Positions 8,605 to 16,154 are shown, counted from the first letter of the stretch. The stretch: DNA of 43,224 nucleotides from a virus (IMGVR_UViG_3300034198_012760:1-43224); one strand, 5' to 3'. A program made the numbers and translations. Notes: generated by a model from the letters alone, not told the origin.

Positions 8605-8954
8605 TAAACCTGATAAACATACTAAATACTACATTTATTGGAGTTGCATTTTTGGTTGTGTGGTTTCATACAGAAGCGTTTCTTGAATACAGTGGTTTGT
8701 TTAAAATGAAACGTCTTTTTAAAATAGATGAATTTGAAAAAGCACAAGAAAACGATTTCAGTTTAGAATACTTACAGTGGATAAAACAAACCTATCCAAA
8801 CTTCTTCACTAAACTTGTCAATTGCCCGTGGTGTATTGGGTTTTGGTTTACCGTATTATCTTCATGGATTTTCTCCACGTTTTACATATTTCCCGTAACT
8901 TATGTGTTTACACTTGTTATATATTTACTTATCGTAAATAAGTTTTTTAAATAA
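8601..8954 (+). CDS. Small membrane protein with CPWCIGFW motif (DUF1360-like)
   Basis: A 117-residue protein with a membrane segment at about residues 8-24 (FIGVAFLVVWF). A polar middle follows, then NCPWCIGFW at about 74-82 leading into two more hydrophobic stretches up to the C-terminus. The CPxCxGFW motif next to membrane helices is the hallmark of DUF1360-type small membrane proteins found in phages and bacteria; function unknown. The two cysteines could form a disulfide or bind metal. It is the last-but-one gene of the plus-strand cassette and is translationally coupled to the DSD transferase, but a link to glycan export is only speculation. Confidence 0.65.
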   Translation: MINLINILNTTFIGVAFLVVWFHTEAFLEYSGLFKMKRLFKIDEFEKAQENDFSLEYLQWIKQTYPNFFTKLVNCPWCIGFWFTVLSSWIFSTFYIFPVTYVFTLVIYLLIVNKFFK

Positions 8955-8955
8955 T

Positions 8956-9249
8956 ATGATACTGGTTCAAAACTTCACCGAATTTTACAACATATTAAAA
9001 ACGCACAATGGAATACCCAATTCAGTTTCTAAACTGAAAGAGTATGTATTATTGGTAGAACGTTTTAAAAATACGTGCAGTTGTAGAGGTACCGAAAAAC
9101 AACGTGTAAAAAACGAGTGTGAATCCCAATACCGATTATTGGTTATAACCGAAGTTAGTAACCATATCAATCTATTCAAAAACTCTTTGGGTGATGGTAA
9201 CATTAAATTTATTCAAAATAATGTTATCATCCAAGAGTTTAATGTTTGA
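8956..9249 (+). CDS. Small protein of unknown function
   Basis: A 97-residue soluble protein, not recognised. It has a helical N-terminal half with a Cys-rich patch (CSCRGTEKQRVKNEC, about residues 37-51) that could bind a metal, and a mixed C-terminal half. It starts one base after the previous stop with no SD. Its stop ends at 9249, directly abutting the stop of the minus-strand rmlB gene, so it closes the plus-strand transcript. No neighbour identifies its role. Confidence 0.6.
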   Translation: MILVQNFTEFYNILKTHNGIPNSVSKLKEYVLLVERFKNTCSCRGTEKQRVKNECESQYRLLVITEVSNHINLFKNSLGDGNIKFIQNNVIIQEFNV

Positions 9250-10212
9250 TTATAGATAACTTTCAATAGTTGTCTTTAAAGCGTTTGAAAAGTCTGTAAG
9301 GTTCATTTGTCCAAACTTCTGTTCATAATCAAAGGTCTCAATCGAATAACGCAAGTCATGTCCCTTGCGATCTTCTACATAGTTGATATAATCATAGTCG
9401 ATCTTAGTGTTAGTAACATCTTCATAAACAGATTTAATATGTTCAATCAACTCAAGATTGGTTAATTCATTCTTTCCGCCAATCAAATACTGACTTCCTA
9501 CATCCCCAGTTTCAAGAACGTCCCAAATACAGTTAACGTGATCTTTTACATAAATCCAATCACGTACATTTTGACCAGTTCCATATACAGGAATTGGTTC
9601 ACGGTTTTTCAACTTACGAATACAAGTTGGAATTAACTTTTCACCATTTTGTCTTGGTCCAAAATTATTGCTACAATTAGTAATGATAGCAGGTAACTTA
9701 TATGTCTTAACATAACTACGTACAAGTAAGTCACTTGCAGCCTTTGTGGCAGAATATGGACTGTTGGGTCGATATGGACTATCTACAGTAAATGAAGACT
9801 CCTTTGCATTCAATGATCCATACACTTCATCAGTGGATATATGAATAAACTTCTCTACCTTTCCATAATCATATATCGCTTTAATCAAATTAAATGTTCC
9901 CAAAACATTGGTGGTAACAAACGGATCGGGAGAATAAATTGAATTATCAACATGAGTTTCTGCGGCAAAGTTTACTACATGAGTAATCTCAAACTTATTC
10001 AACGTCTGCCACAGAATAACACCATCGTTAATATCCGCAACATAATGTTTATATCGTGGATCAACATTAAACTGTAAATTCTTATTGGCAGCATATGTTA
10101 ACTTATCAAAGTTAATGATATTGTCAATATCAGGATTGTTCAATAACTTCTCTACAAAATGTGATCCTATAAAACCACATCCACCTGTGACTAAAACGTT
10201 TTTCTTATTCAT
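9250..10212 (-). CDS. rmlB: dTDP-glucose 4,6-dehydratase
   Basis: A 320-residue extended SDR enzyme that converts dTDP-glucose to dTDP-4-keto-6-deoxyglucose. The NAD-binding motif GGCGFIGSHFVE is at residues 10-21. HISTDEVYGS at about 124-133 carries the TDE catalytic trio. YSATKAASDLLV at about 152-163 has the YxxxK pair. NNFGPRQ and VRDWIYVKDH are further conserved blocks. Length is close to the usual 330-360. It is the last gene of the minus-strand sugar operon (RmlA, RmlD-like, C-methyltransferase, RmlB) and overlaps the methyltransferase stop by 4 bases. Its end touches the convergent plus-strand cassette. Confidence 0.95.
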   Translation of the reverse strand: MNKKNVLVTGGCGFIGSHFVEKLLNNPDIDNIINFDKLTYAANKNLQFNVDPRYKHYVADINDGVILWQTLNKFEITHVVNFAAETHVDNSIYSPDPFVTTNVLGTFNLIKAIYDYGKVEKFIHISTDEVYGSLNAKESSFTVDSPYRPNSPYSATKAASDLLVRSYVKTYKLPAIITNCSNNFGPRQNGEKLIPTCIRKLKNREPIPVYGTGQNVRDWIYVKDHVNCIWDVLETGDVGSQYLIGGKNELTNLELIEHIKSVYEDVTNTKIDYDYINYVEDRKGHDLRYSIETFDYEQKFGQMNLTDFSNALKTTIESYL

Positions 10213-11468
10213 ATAATTTCAAATGTGGGACACGGAACAATAAAATGACCACCAGCCATCAAATACGGTGCTTCTCTCCTCTTGAATTCATCAATAAAAT
10301 GCCAAGGCAAAATCAAAAGATAATCTGGTCTAGCCTTTCTCATTTCATTTTCAGAATATATAGGAATGTCAGTGCCAACTGTTCTTAGTCCAAATTTATA
10401 TGGACTACGTTCAGCCGCACCATCAATCAACCGTTTATCCAATCCAAAGTACTGTAATAATGTATTTCCCTTAGTAGATGCTCCGTATACCCAAATCTTT
10501 TTACCTTTCAACTTCTCTTGTTTGATGAAGTTATACGTTTTAATCTTCAACTCTTGAAGTTTCTTATAGAAATCCATGTAAAATTCAATAGTGTTTGCAC
10601 CAATCTTGTTTTCATATTCCAAAATAGAGTTTACACGATAACGAGCGACATCACGATATGGCGCAGTAGCGAAAGAAGTAACCTTAGCGACATCTTTCTG
10701 TAGATATACTCTAAATGATCCACCGTTAACATCATTCAACTCACAATCAACAATTTTAAACTTGGCTCTATCAGCAACATGTTTAAATGAATGTAATGAA
10801 TAGTACATTAAATGTTCATGACAAATGTTATCAAATGCCATTTGTTGAATCATCAACGGAGTATAACTCATTTGAACCACAAACATTCCTTCATCACCCA
10901 ACACGTCATAAATCTCATTCATGAACGCAACTGGGTCAGGCAAGTCATAGAACATCGCAATACATGTGATTACGTCACACTTACGTCCTTTAAAAATACT
11001 TCGATCAAATGCGTCCTTAGAGAAGTAGTCTTGAATTACCTGATCAGCAAACTTAACACTCTCTTTGGTATATGAATCATCCGCTGGATCAATTCCTAGA
11101 CGAGCATATGGTGTGGGAACATAGTTCAACAACGTTCCATCGTTACACGCAATATCCAACCATAACGGAGTATCACATGGAATGTGCACATTGATACAAC
11201 TATCAACCACGTTTTTAAGTTGATTACGCATGGTTTGATTAGTACCAGAACGATACCAATACTGACCATACATTTTGTTTGGATCGGCACCCTGTTCTAA
11301 CTGTACCAACTTTGATGTCGGTGAAAACATCAACTTCATTTCAGACTTATAATCGTCAGATGGTTGTTTTTTTACAAAGTTTGAAATGAACAAATTACCC
11401 AACGTAAACAACGGAGTTAATGTATCATTTGATACCCGACAATTTGTAACTTTTTCAGTATATTTCAT
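10209..11468 (-). CDS. Sugar C-methyltransferase (TylC3/NovU-type), degenerate zinc-binding N-terminus
   Basis: A 419-residue three-domain enzyme. The N-terminal domain reads NCRVSNDTLTPLFTLGNLFI; family members normally have a CxxC here and a second CxxC pair, but only C10 is clear, so the zinc site looks reduced. The SAM domain has LDIACNDGTLL at about residues 104-114, where NDGTLL is the family's motif I. HEHLMYYSLHSF and NGGSFRVYL form the catalytic centre. The C-terminal domain has WVYGASTKGNTLLQY and ends PCPTFEII. Such enzymes add methyl at C-3 of dTDP-4-keto-6-deoxy sugars. It lies between RmlB and an RmlD-like reductase, as expected for a branched deoxysugar pathway. A GGAAATAAT leader gives a weak SD. 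Confidence 0.88.
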   Translation of the reverse strand: MKYTEKVTNCRVSNDTLTPLFTLGNLFISNFVKKQPSDDYKSEMKLMFSPTSKLVQLEQGADPNKMYGQYWYRSGTNQTMRNQLKNVVDSCINVHIPCDTPLWLDIACNDGTLLNYVPTPYARLGIDPADDSYTKESVKFADQVIQDYFSKDAFDRSIFKGRKCDVITCIAMFYDLPDPVAFMNEIYDVLGDEGMFVVQMSYTPLMIQQMAFDNICHEHLMYYSLHSFKHVADRAKFKIVDCELNDVNGGSFRVYLQKDVAKVTSFATAPYRDVARYRVNSILEYENKIGANTIEFYMDFYKKLQELKIKTYNFIKQEKLKGKKIWVYGASTKGNTLLQYFGLDKRLIDGAAERSPYKFGLRTVGTDIPIYSENEMRKARPDYLLILPWHFIDEFKRREAPYLMAGGHFIVPCPTFEII

Positions 11469-11469
11469 A

Positions 11470-12330
11470 TTATTTCCAGTTCTCTAAACAGTAATCTAAT
11501 GCTTCATCTACAGTTCTCATTTTAATTCCAGTTGATAACAATTTTTGATTGTTCATAACACAGTTGGAACGTGGTGTTTTTGCGGCTGTGGTATAAAACG
11601 ATTCTTCATTATCAAAAAATTCGAAGACTTTATCTTTAGCAATAGTCTTTTGCATTTTTTCAATAACTTGTTTTGTAGTTATAAATCCAGTATTAGTAAC
11701 GTTGTAAATACCATACGGTACATCTCGCGTAATAGTTTCAATACAAGCACGTACAAACTCTTGTTTATTAGATATAGAATTTTCAGCATCTAATAGTTTT
11801 TTATAATTCAACATTTTGGATAGATAATTACGAGGATTGTCAATATCTTCAAATGGAATTCTCAATCGCCAAATATAATGTTTAGGAGAATTCTTTATGA
11901 TGATATTTTCCGCCATAGCCTTTGTTCCACTATAAAAGCTACAATTGTTTTGTTCAAAACTGAAATTGGGAGGATCAAATTCGGTAAACGGACTTCCATC
12001 ACTACGCCGTCCAGTATAAATACACCCACTTGACACATGTGCAAACGTAATATTATTGTTTCCACAAAACGTTGACAATATAGTAGGTAGTACAACATTA
12101 CCATAAATGGTGTTATGTTTATCAGTTTCACACGCATCTACATTTGGTTTGCCAGTGTATCCAGCACAATTAATGATTGCAGTTAACTTTAACGATTTGT
12201 GTAGAAGTTGTAATTGTGTGTATGTAATGTCCCTAGAAGGAATATGTGTACGAGTTGGAATTCCTTTTTGAAATAGTTGTTTATAAAACTCTTTTCCAAC
12301 ATAACCATTTGAACCTAATAATAAAATCAT
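11470..12330 (-). CDS. RmlD-like NAD(P)-dependent sugar reductase/epimerase
   Basis: A 286-residue SDR protein. The dinucleotide motif LLLGSNGYVGKEF is at residues 3-15, AIINCAGYTG at about 54-63, HVSSGCIYTG at about 97-106 and YSGTKAMAE at about 133-141 (YxxxK). This order matches dTDP-4-dehydrorhamnose reductases and related 4-ketoreductases. In this operon it would reduce the C-4 keto group after methylation. No RmlC epimerase is present, so plain rhamnose synthesis is not complete here. It sits 1 base after the methyltransferase end and 15 bases from rmlA, with no SD. Confidence 0.8.
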   Translation of the reverse strand: MILLLGSNGYVGKEFYKQLFQKGIPTRTHIPSRDITYTQLQLLHKSLKLTAIINCAGYTGKPNVDACETDKHNTIYGNVVLPTILSTFCGNNNITFAHVSSGCIYTGRRSDGSPFTEFDPPNFSFEQNNCSFYSGTKAMAENIIIKNSPKHYIWRLRIPFEDIDNPRNYLSKMLNYKKLLDAENSISNKQEFVRACIETITRDVPYGIYNVTNTGFITTKQVIEKMQKTIAKDKVFEFFDNEESFYTTAAKTPRSNCVMNNQKLLSTGIKMRTVDEALDYCLENWK

Positions 12331-12345
12331 AACCGGGAATATATA

Positions 12346-13185
12346 TCAAAGAATAGATTCCAAATAATTTCTATATTCGGATTTTGGTGTTTTTTCAATT
12401 ATAATTTTGTATTGATCCACATTGATAAAGCCATTGTTTAAACAATCTTCTTCAATACAAGCAATTTTGATACCCTGACGTTCCTGAATAGTTTGAACAT
12501 AACTACTAGCTTGTGCTAATGTAGTTGGTGTTCCAGCGTCCAACCATACAGATCCACGTTTCATTAACGTGGCATACAACTCATTTCTTTCCAAAAACAC
12601 TTTGTTTACGTCAGTGATTTCCAATTCACCTCTAGCAGATGGTTTTAACTTTTTAGCAATACCAACCACCGCATTATCATAAAAATATAAACCCGGAACC
12701 GCATATTTACTCTTAGGAACCTCTGGTTTTTCTTCTATTGACTTTACTCGTCCATCATAAGAAAACTCAACCACACCATAATCCCGTGGGTTTGTTACTG
12801 AATATGCAAAGATTTGTGCCGGTGAAAACAACGTATCAACCAAGGTTCCAAAAATAATGTTATCACCCAATATCAAAGATACACAATCCTTCTTAATAAA
12901 ATCTTCAGCGATCAAAAATGATTGAGCAATACCTTTTGGTTGTGGTTGTACACCATATACAATCTTTAATCCCAAATGTTTTCCATTTCCAAATAACGCC
13001 TTGTACTCAGGAATCCATTTGGGCGTAGATATAATCATGATTTCTCGGATTCCTTTGTTAATCAATGTTGACAAAGGATAATAAATCATGGGTTTATCAA
13101 ATACAGGCAACAACTGTTTGTTACATGTACATGTAAGTGGATATAACCTACTACCAGTTCCACCAGATAAAATAATGCCTTTCAT
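12346..13185 (-). CDS. rmlA: Glucose-1-phosphate thymidylyltransferase
   Basis: A 279-residue nucleotidyltransferase that makes dTDP-glucose from dTTP and glucose-1-phosphate. ILSGGTGSRLYPLT at residues 5-18 is the nucleotide-binding signature. NKQLLPVFDKPMIYYPLSTL follows as in all RmlA enzymes. LILGDNIIFG at about 104-113 carries the metal aspartate, and VEFSYDGRVKSIEEKP and GLYFYDNAVV are conserved. WLDAGTPTTLAQAS near residue 220 closes the core. Length is near the usual 290. It overlaps the upstream kinase gene by 4 bases and starts the four-gene sugar block. Confidence 0.95.
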   Translation of the reverse strand: MKGIILSGGTGSRLYPLTCTCNKQLLPVFDKPMIYYPLSTLINKGIREIMIISTPKWIPEYKALFGNGKHLGLKIVYGVQPQPKGIAQSFLIAEDFIKKDCVSLILGDNIIFGTLVDTLFSPAQIFAYSVTNPRDYGVVEFSYDGRVKSIEEKPEVPKSKYAVPGLYFYDNAVVGIAKKLKPSARGELEITDVNKVFLERNELYATLMKRGSVWLDAGTPTTLAQASSYVQTIQERQGIKIACIEEDCLNNGFINVDQYKIIIEKTPKSEYRNYLESIL

Positions 13186-13847
13186 TTTTTGAACATCGTT
13201 TCGTAAATTGGTGACACAATCTTGTTCAGAGTTTCATCGTTCATAATATCCTGATATGTTTTACCGGTGGAATTTATATGTTCCCATTCAACCAAAACGT
13301 CGGATTCATCCTTAACCTTAGGATCGTTCCAACGTTCATGATCATTCGCAGGATCAGTCCAAATCTTTTTGGTTGTATTGGCAATATCACTACGAATACG
13401 TCTTCCATCTGTAGGAAAACCATATGTGTACTTGGAAACGTGAATTAACTTACCTTGCAAATCGTTGGTAATCCAATACACTTCGTCTTTTGGATAAAAG
13501 TTATACCGAATATCTGTTATAAAAATAACATCCGAATTATCCTTTTCCATATCAGATTGAAGTTTCTCGGTCCAATAACGACCATGTGTTTGTTTACGTT
13601 TTACATCACCATACCAAACAAGCATATCTCGAAATACCTTTTTTTCTTCAGTATTCTCCGTAAAAACATCCACCCCCAACTTATCCTGTATAAACTCCTT
13701 ACAGTCATTCTTGAGATAATACGCTAAAGCATAAGAACTGACTGACAATCCATATGTTTCGGCAATGATTTTCTTTGATATATCACAAAACAAGTTCTTG
13801 CCTGATCTTGCGACTCCAGATATTCCGATATAAACTTTTTTATTCAT
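13182..13847 (-). CDS. Deoxynucleoside monophosphate kinase-like P-loop protein (T4 gp1 type)
   Basis: A 221-residue P-loop protein. GISGVARSGKN at residues 8-18 is a Walker A loop with the variant end GKN and resembles the T4 gp1 dNMP kinase loop (RSGKD). IFITDIRYNFYPKDEVYWI at about 97-115 resembles the acidic-R strand after the LID in gp1-like kinases. Such kinases phosphorylate dNMPs for phage DNA synthesis. It overlaps both the clamp-loader gene and rmlA, so nucleotide and sugar-nucleotide genes are co-translated. Another P-loop kinase family cannot be excluded. Confidence 0.65.
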   Translation of the reverse strand: MNKKVYIGISGVARSGKNLFCDISKKIIAETYGLSVSSYALAYYLKNDCKEFIQDKLGVDVFTENTEEKKVFRDMLVWYGDVKRKQTHGRYWTEKLQSDMEKDNSDVIFITDIRYNFYPKDEVYWITNDLQGKLIHVSKYTYGFPTDGRRIRSDIANTTKKIWTDPANDHERWNDPKVKDESDVLVEWEHINSTGKTYQDIMNDETLNKIVSPIYETMFKK

Positions 13848-14358
13848 TTGTCATTAGTTTTTCCGCTTCTTCGTCGGTCAAACCATACGCTTTACATATA
13901 TTGATCATTTCTGTTAAACCACTATCTGTTTGACTTAAAATTTCAACATATTCTTCTACTTCTGAAGATGAACATTCATACCATCGTGCCAGCAATTGAT
14001 AAAACTCCGAAGAGTATTTTGTCTTTGATGGTTTGATATAGGGATGAAAATATTTAGTACGAGGTACAGTTGCAATCAATACCTGATAAAAGTTCTCAGA
14101 CGGCATACTGTCCTGATACTTTCCAATATAAGAAAGTGAATCAAGAGAGTTACGATCCATCGACAAAAACTTCATCAACATCACGTGAGCAAAACTCTTT
14201 TTGTCAGCATCACTTAACGTTGAAAAGTACTTGGGATTTTGAACATTACGTATGTGGTTAACATGATCAAATAACCCCAAGGCCTTTGGTGTGCTAATAT
14301 TACTGTCTTCTGTTGATGCTTTTTTGGATTTCTTTGGTGACGTTTTTCTTGTTGCCAT
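13840..14358 (-). CDS. DNA polymerase clamp-loader small subunit (T4 gp62-like)
   Basis: A 172-residue protein with a Lys/Ser-rich tail of about 25 residues at the front. KKSFAHVMLMKFLSMDRNSL at about residues 53-72 matches the 'KxYxxFxxNrfLS' block of gp62. FYQVLIATVPRTKYFHPYIK at about 89-108 matches the T4 gp62 VPRGKRYGKW region. The C-terminal helices end in a Glu-rich tip. gp62 forms a 1:4 clamp loader with gp44 ATPase subunits that places gp45 clamps at primer ends. The gp44 and gp45 partners are not in this window. ACGGAATC gives a modest SD. It overlaps the upstream membrane gene by 59 bases. Confidence 0.78.
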   Translation of the reverse strand: MATRKTSPKKSKKASTEDSNISTPKALGLFDHVNHIRNVQNPKYFSTLSDADKKSFAHVMLMKFLSMDRNSLDSLSYIGKYQDSMPSENFYQVLIATVPRTKYFHPYIKPSKTKYSSEFYQLLARWYECSSSEVEEYVEILSQTDSGLTEMINICKAYGLTDEEAEKLMTNE

Positions 14359-14602
14359 GATTTTGATTCCGTAACGATTTAAGATCAGAGGATAACACCT
14401 TCTGGTTGGTTAGTAAAGTTGTTATAACCTTGTTTACATCGTTGGTATTTTCATCAATAATTTTTTTGTTGGCGAGTAACATCTTGTGAACCTTATATAA
14501 GTAAAATACCACTAGGACGAATCCCAGTGGTATCAGTACTTCAAACTTATAGGTTAACAAAGATAATACTACCAATATGGTAAGTATAGTCTTTTTAATC
14601 AT
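14300..14602 (-). CDS. Small membrane protein, unknown function
   Basis: A 100-residue protein with two hydrophobic stretches separated by a short turn (about residues 4-18, LTILVVLSLLTY, and 23-38, VLIPLGFVLVVFYLYKV). A polar, probably coiled-coil tail rich in Asn and Lys follows. The layout suggests a membrane hairpin with a cytoplasmic tail, as in small phage holin- or inhibitor-like proteins, but nothing identifies a function. Its 3' end overlaps the clamp-loader start by 59 bases in another frame. A GAAGAAGAAG stretch precedes the ATG and is part of the end of the 45-residue ORF upstream. Confidence 0.55.
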   Translation of the reverse strand: MIKKTILTILVVLSLLTYKFEVLIPLGFVLVVFYLYKVHKMLLANKKIIDENTNDVNKVITTLLTNQKVLSSDLKSLRNQNHGNKKNVTKEIQKSINRRQ

Positions 14603-14603
14603 A

Positions 14604-14741
14604 TTATTCTTCTTCTTCTCTTTCGAATGGTTGATTCTTATCGAATTTTCCTGGCTTGGACTTGTTCGAACTTTGTTCTACCTTACGATTCTTTTTCTTA
14701 CGTTGAAAAGAATCCGAATTCTTTCTATAAGTCTTTCCCAT
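14604..14741 (-). CDS. 45-residue basic peptide ORF
   Basis: A short ORF lies between the membrane protein and the basic-tailed protein. It reads MGKTYRKNSDSFQRKKKNRK, then a Ser/Lys segment, and ends PFEREEEE. It has a basic front and an acidic tip, with no Cys and no hydrophobic core, so it is probably a disordered nucleic-acid-binding or accessory peptide. It fills almost exactly the space between two co-directional genes (1 base before the next ATG, 24 bases after the previous stop), which supports it being real. No good SD is visible. Function unknown. Confidence 0.5.
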   Translation of the reverse strand: MGKTYRKNSDSFQRKKKNRKVEQSSNKSKPGKFDKNQPFEREEEE

Positions 14742-14765
14742 ATCTCTGTCTATGTTAGTTCTTGT

Positions 14766-15134
14766 TTACTTGGTCTTAACAGGCTTGGTTGCAGGCTTGC
14801 CAGGCTTAACAGGCTTTGCCGGCTTGGCAGCCTTAACCGCCTTGCGGGCAAGAACTCCAGCAACGATATTGGTGACATCCCTACGAATCGTCTCCATTGC
14901 AACCTTAGTCGTCTTACGAGTACGAACTCCAGCAAGAGTCTTGCTCTTGTCGAGTACGTTACGAAGGGCACGAATCTGATTACCGTTCAAATCCACTCGG
15001 GTCTTTCCGACATGGAGGGTCAAACGGGTAGCACGATGTGCGCCATTGGTTGGTCCCGCAATATAAGTATTGATTGCGGCGTTCTTACTTTGAACAAAAT
15101 ACGTCTTAAGACGTGAGTCATTAATAATCTTCAT
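14766..15134 (-). CDS. Small protein with histone H1-like Lys/Ala/Pro tail
   Basis: A 122-residue protein, not assigned to a family. The first about 90 residues form a compact domain with RLTLHVGKTRVDLNGNQIRA at about 37-56. The last about 25 residues are a basic KA/KP tail (KAAKPAKPVKPGKPATKPVK) like the tail of histone H1 or bacterial histone-like proteins. Net charge is strongly positive, so binding to DNA or RNA is likely. It is the first gene after the 15187-15214 promoter and is co-transcribed with the clamp-loader and sugar genes. The tail could instead bind a polyanionic virion surface. Confidence 0.6.
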   Translation of the reverse strand: MKIINDSRLKTYFVQSKNAAINTYIAGPTNGAHRATRLTLHVGKTRVDLNGNQIRALRNVLDKSKTLAGVRTRKTTKVAMETIRRDVTNIVAGVLARKAVKAAKPAKPVKPGKPATKPVKTK

Positions 15135-15162
15135 AACTTTATTATATTTAGTGTTTTATTTC

Positions 15163-15179
15163 GTTAGTTTGGAACTAAC
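15163..15179 (-). other. Hairpin at the predicted 5' end of an operon mRNA
   Basis: A perfect 7-bp inverted repeat, GTTAGTT/AACTAAC, with a 3-base loop. The transcription start expected from the 15187-15214 promoter is near 15180, so this hairpin would sit at the very 5' end of the transcript. Terminal stem-loops of this kind are known to slow mRNA decay in bacteria and phages. The role here is inferred from position. Confidence 0.4.
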
Positions 15180-15186
15180 TATCCTC

Positions 15187-15214
15187 ATCATATCATAGAT
15201 ATGTATGATGTCAA
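15187..15214 (-). promoter_or_regulatory. Sigma70-like promoter, TTGACA-16-TATGAT
   Basis: On the minus strand a perfect TTGACA (15209-15214) is followed after 16 bases by TATGAT (15187-15192). The site is in the gap between uvdE and the basic-tailed protein gene and points toward the latter. The region from 15186 to 15210 also forms an imperfect palindrome (CATCATA...TATGATG) overlapping the -10, a possible operator. It would drive the roughly 6-kb operon ending with rmlB. Confidence 0.65.
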
Positions 15215-15227
15215 CAGAATTGTTTTT

Positions 15228-16154
15228 TTAATTCAACTCCGATTGAAATTTTTCGATAGCGTAATCTTTGGCTTTAAACTCCATTTCAAGATCCAAGTTA
15301 CCATTGTATGTGGCATATTCCACCGGAATATCACGCACATACTGACCATGTGACCGGGGATTCTTTTCAGAAGGATCGTTATCGCTAAAGTGAAACAACG
15401 GAATATACGCAGACCACGTATTTGTAGCCATCGTTAGAGCTTCAGTTGCAGTTTGACGACCCGGATTGCAACGAAAATGAAGGTTGTCATATGTGATTGG
15501 AATACCAGTCTGTTGATAAACGTGTTCATACAGTTGTTCCACATTCCAACTGTTAGGCTTGTCTTCGTTCTCCAAAACCAATCTTCGCTTCACTGACACC
15601 GAAAGATCGTTGTATACGTCAATAAAACGTTTTGCGATGTCTTTTAGATCCGCACCCTTGAAACAATTCATATGAATGTTGATAGGTGCGTCATACGATT
15701 GAGGAAGTCCCATATAATCCATCATCTTTCCATGAGTTTCCAACTCAATAACAGATTTTTGAGCCACATTGGGATTTGCGCTAGCGGGAACCACAAATTG
15801 GTCAGGATGTGTAGAACAACGAATGTTATGTTGTTTGATCACCGAAGTACACAAATCAAACTCATGTTTGATCTTGTCAAAGTTATAAGTGGTTTCAATA
15901 GAAAGATTTGCTTCTGGAAGTGTTTCTAAAGGCATCATACCGCTGCTGATACGGTAATTCCACTTACGAGAAGCACAATATTCTAGTGTCTTACGTGTTA
16001 CAATTACGTTGTTTAGGGTACGATCTGCAACAGTACGTTCTGCGTTGACTCGTTCCAACTGAAGGAAACGAGTTTTGGTCATGGTGGACGCTTGAATTCC
16101 CTGCTCTTGAAGACGAAGGGAGATACAACACAGACTATAACGGTGATTACGCAT
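15228..16154 (-). CDS. uvdE: UV damage endonuclease, UvdE type
   Basis: A 308-residue TIM-barrel endonuclease of the UvdE family, which nicks DNA 5' to UV photoproducts to start excision repair. The start SLCCISLRLQEQGIQAST matches the family's 'GYCCIS-L' opening. YRISSGMMPLETL at about residues 67-79 matches the R-x-SS-x-M-P block. STHPDQFVV, INIHMNCFKG, LENEDKPNSW, TYDNLHFRCNPG and LFHFSDNDP supply, in order, the His/Glu/Asp metal ligands expected of the barrel. Length is normal. No SD precedes the ATG; a strong hairpin ends 5 bases before it. This suggests a phage exposed to sunlight, since uvdE is uncommon in phages. Confidence 0.88.
   Translation of the reverse strand: MRNHRYSLCCISLRLQEQGIQASTMTKTRFLQLERVNAERTVADRTLNNVIVTRKTLEYCASRKWNYRISSGMMPLETLPEANLSIETTYNFDKIKHEFDLCTSVIKQHNIRCSTHPDQFVVPASANPNVAQKSVIELETHGKMMDYMGLPQSYDAPINIHMNCFKGADLKDIAKRFIDVYNDLSVSVKRRLVLENEDKPNSWNVEQLYEHVYQQTGIPITYDNLHFRCNPGRQTATEALTMATNTWSAYIPLFHFSDNDPSEKNPRSHGQYVRDIPVEYATYNGNLDLEMEFKAKDYAIEKFQSELN

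Noticed and set aside
9250-13185. A complete dTDP-L-rhamnose pathway
   Set aside because: No RmlC 3,5-epimerase is found and a C-methyltransferase takes its place, so a branched deoxysugar fits better.
14506-14533. A hairpin with an 8-bp stem (ATACCACT/AGTGGTAT) inside the small membrane protein gene
   Set aside because: It is within coding sequence, has no T-tract, and its sequence codes for the hydrophobic helix; probably incidental.
14577-15116. A 179-codon plus-strand frame with long hydrophobic and Leu/Gly-rich runs
   Set aside because: It is the complement of the Lys/Ala/Pro-rich tail and neighbouring minus-strand genes; the hydrophobic look comes from complementing Lys codons.
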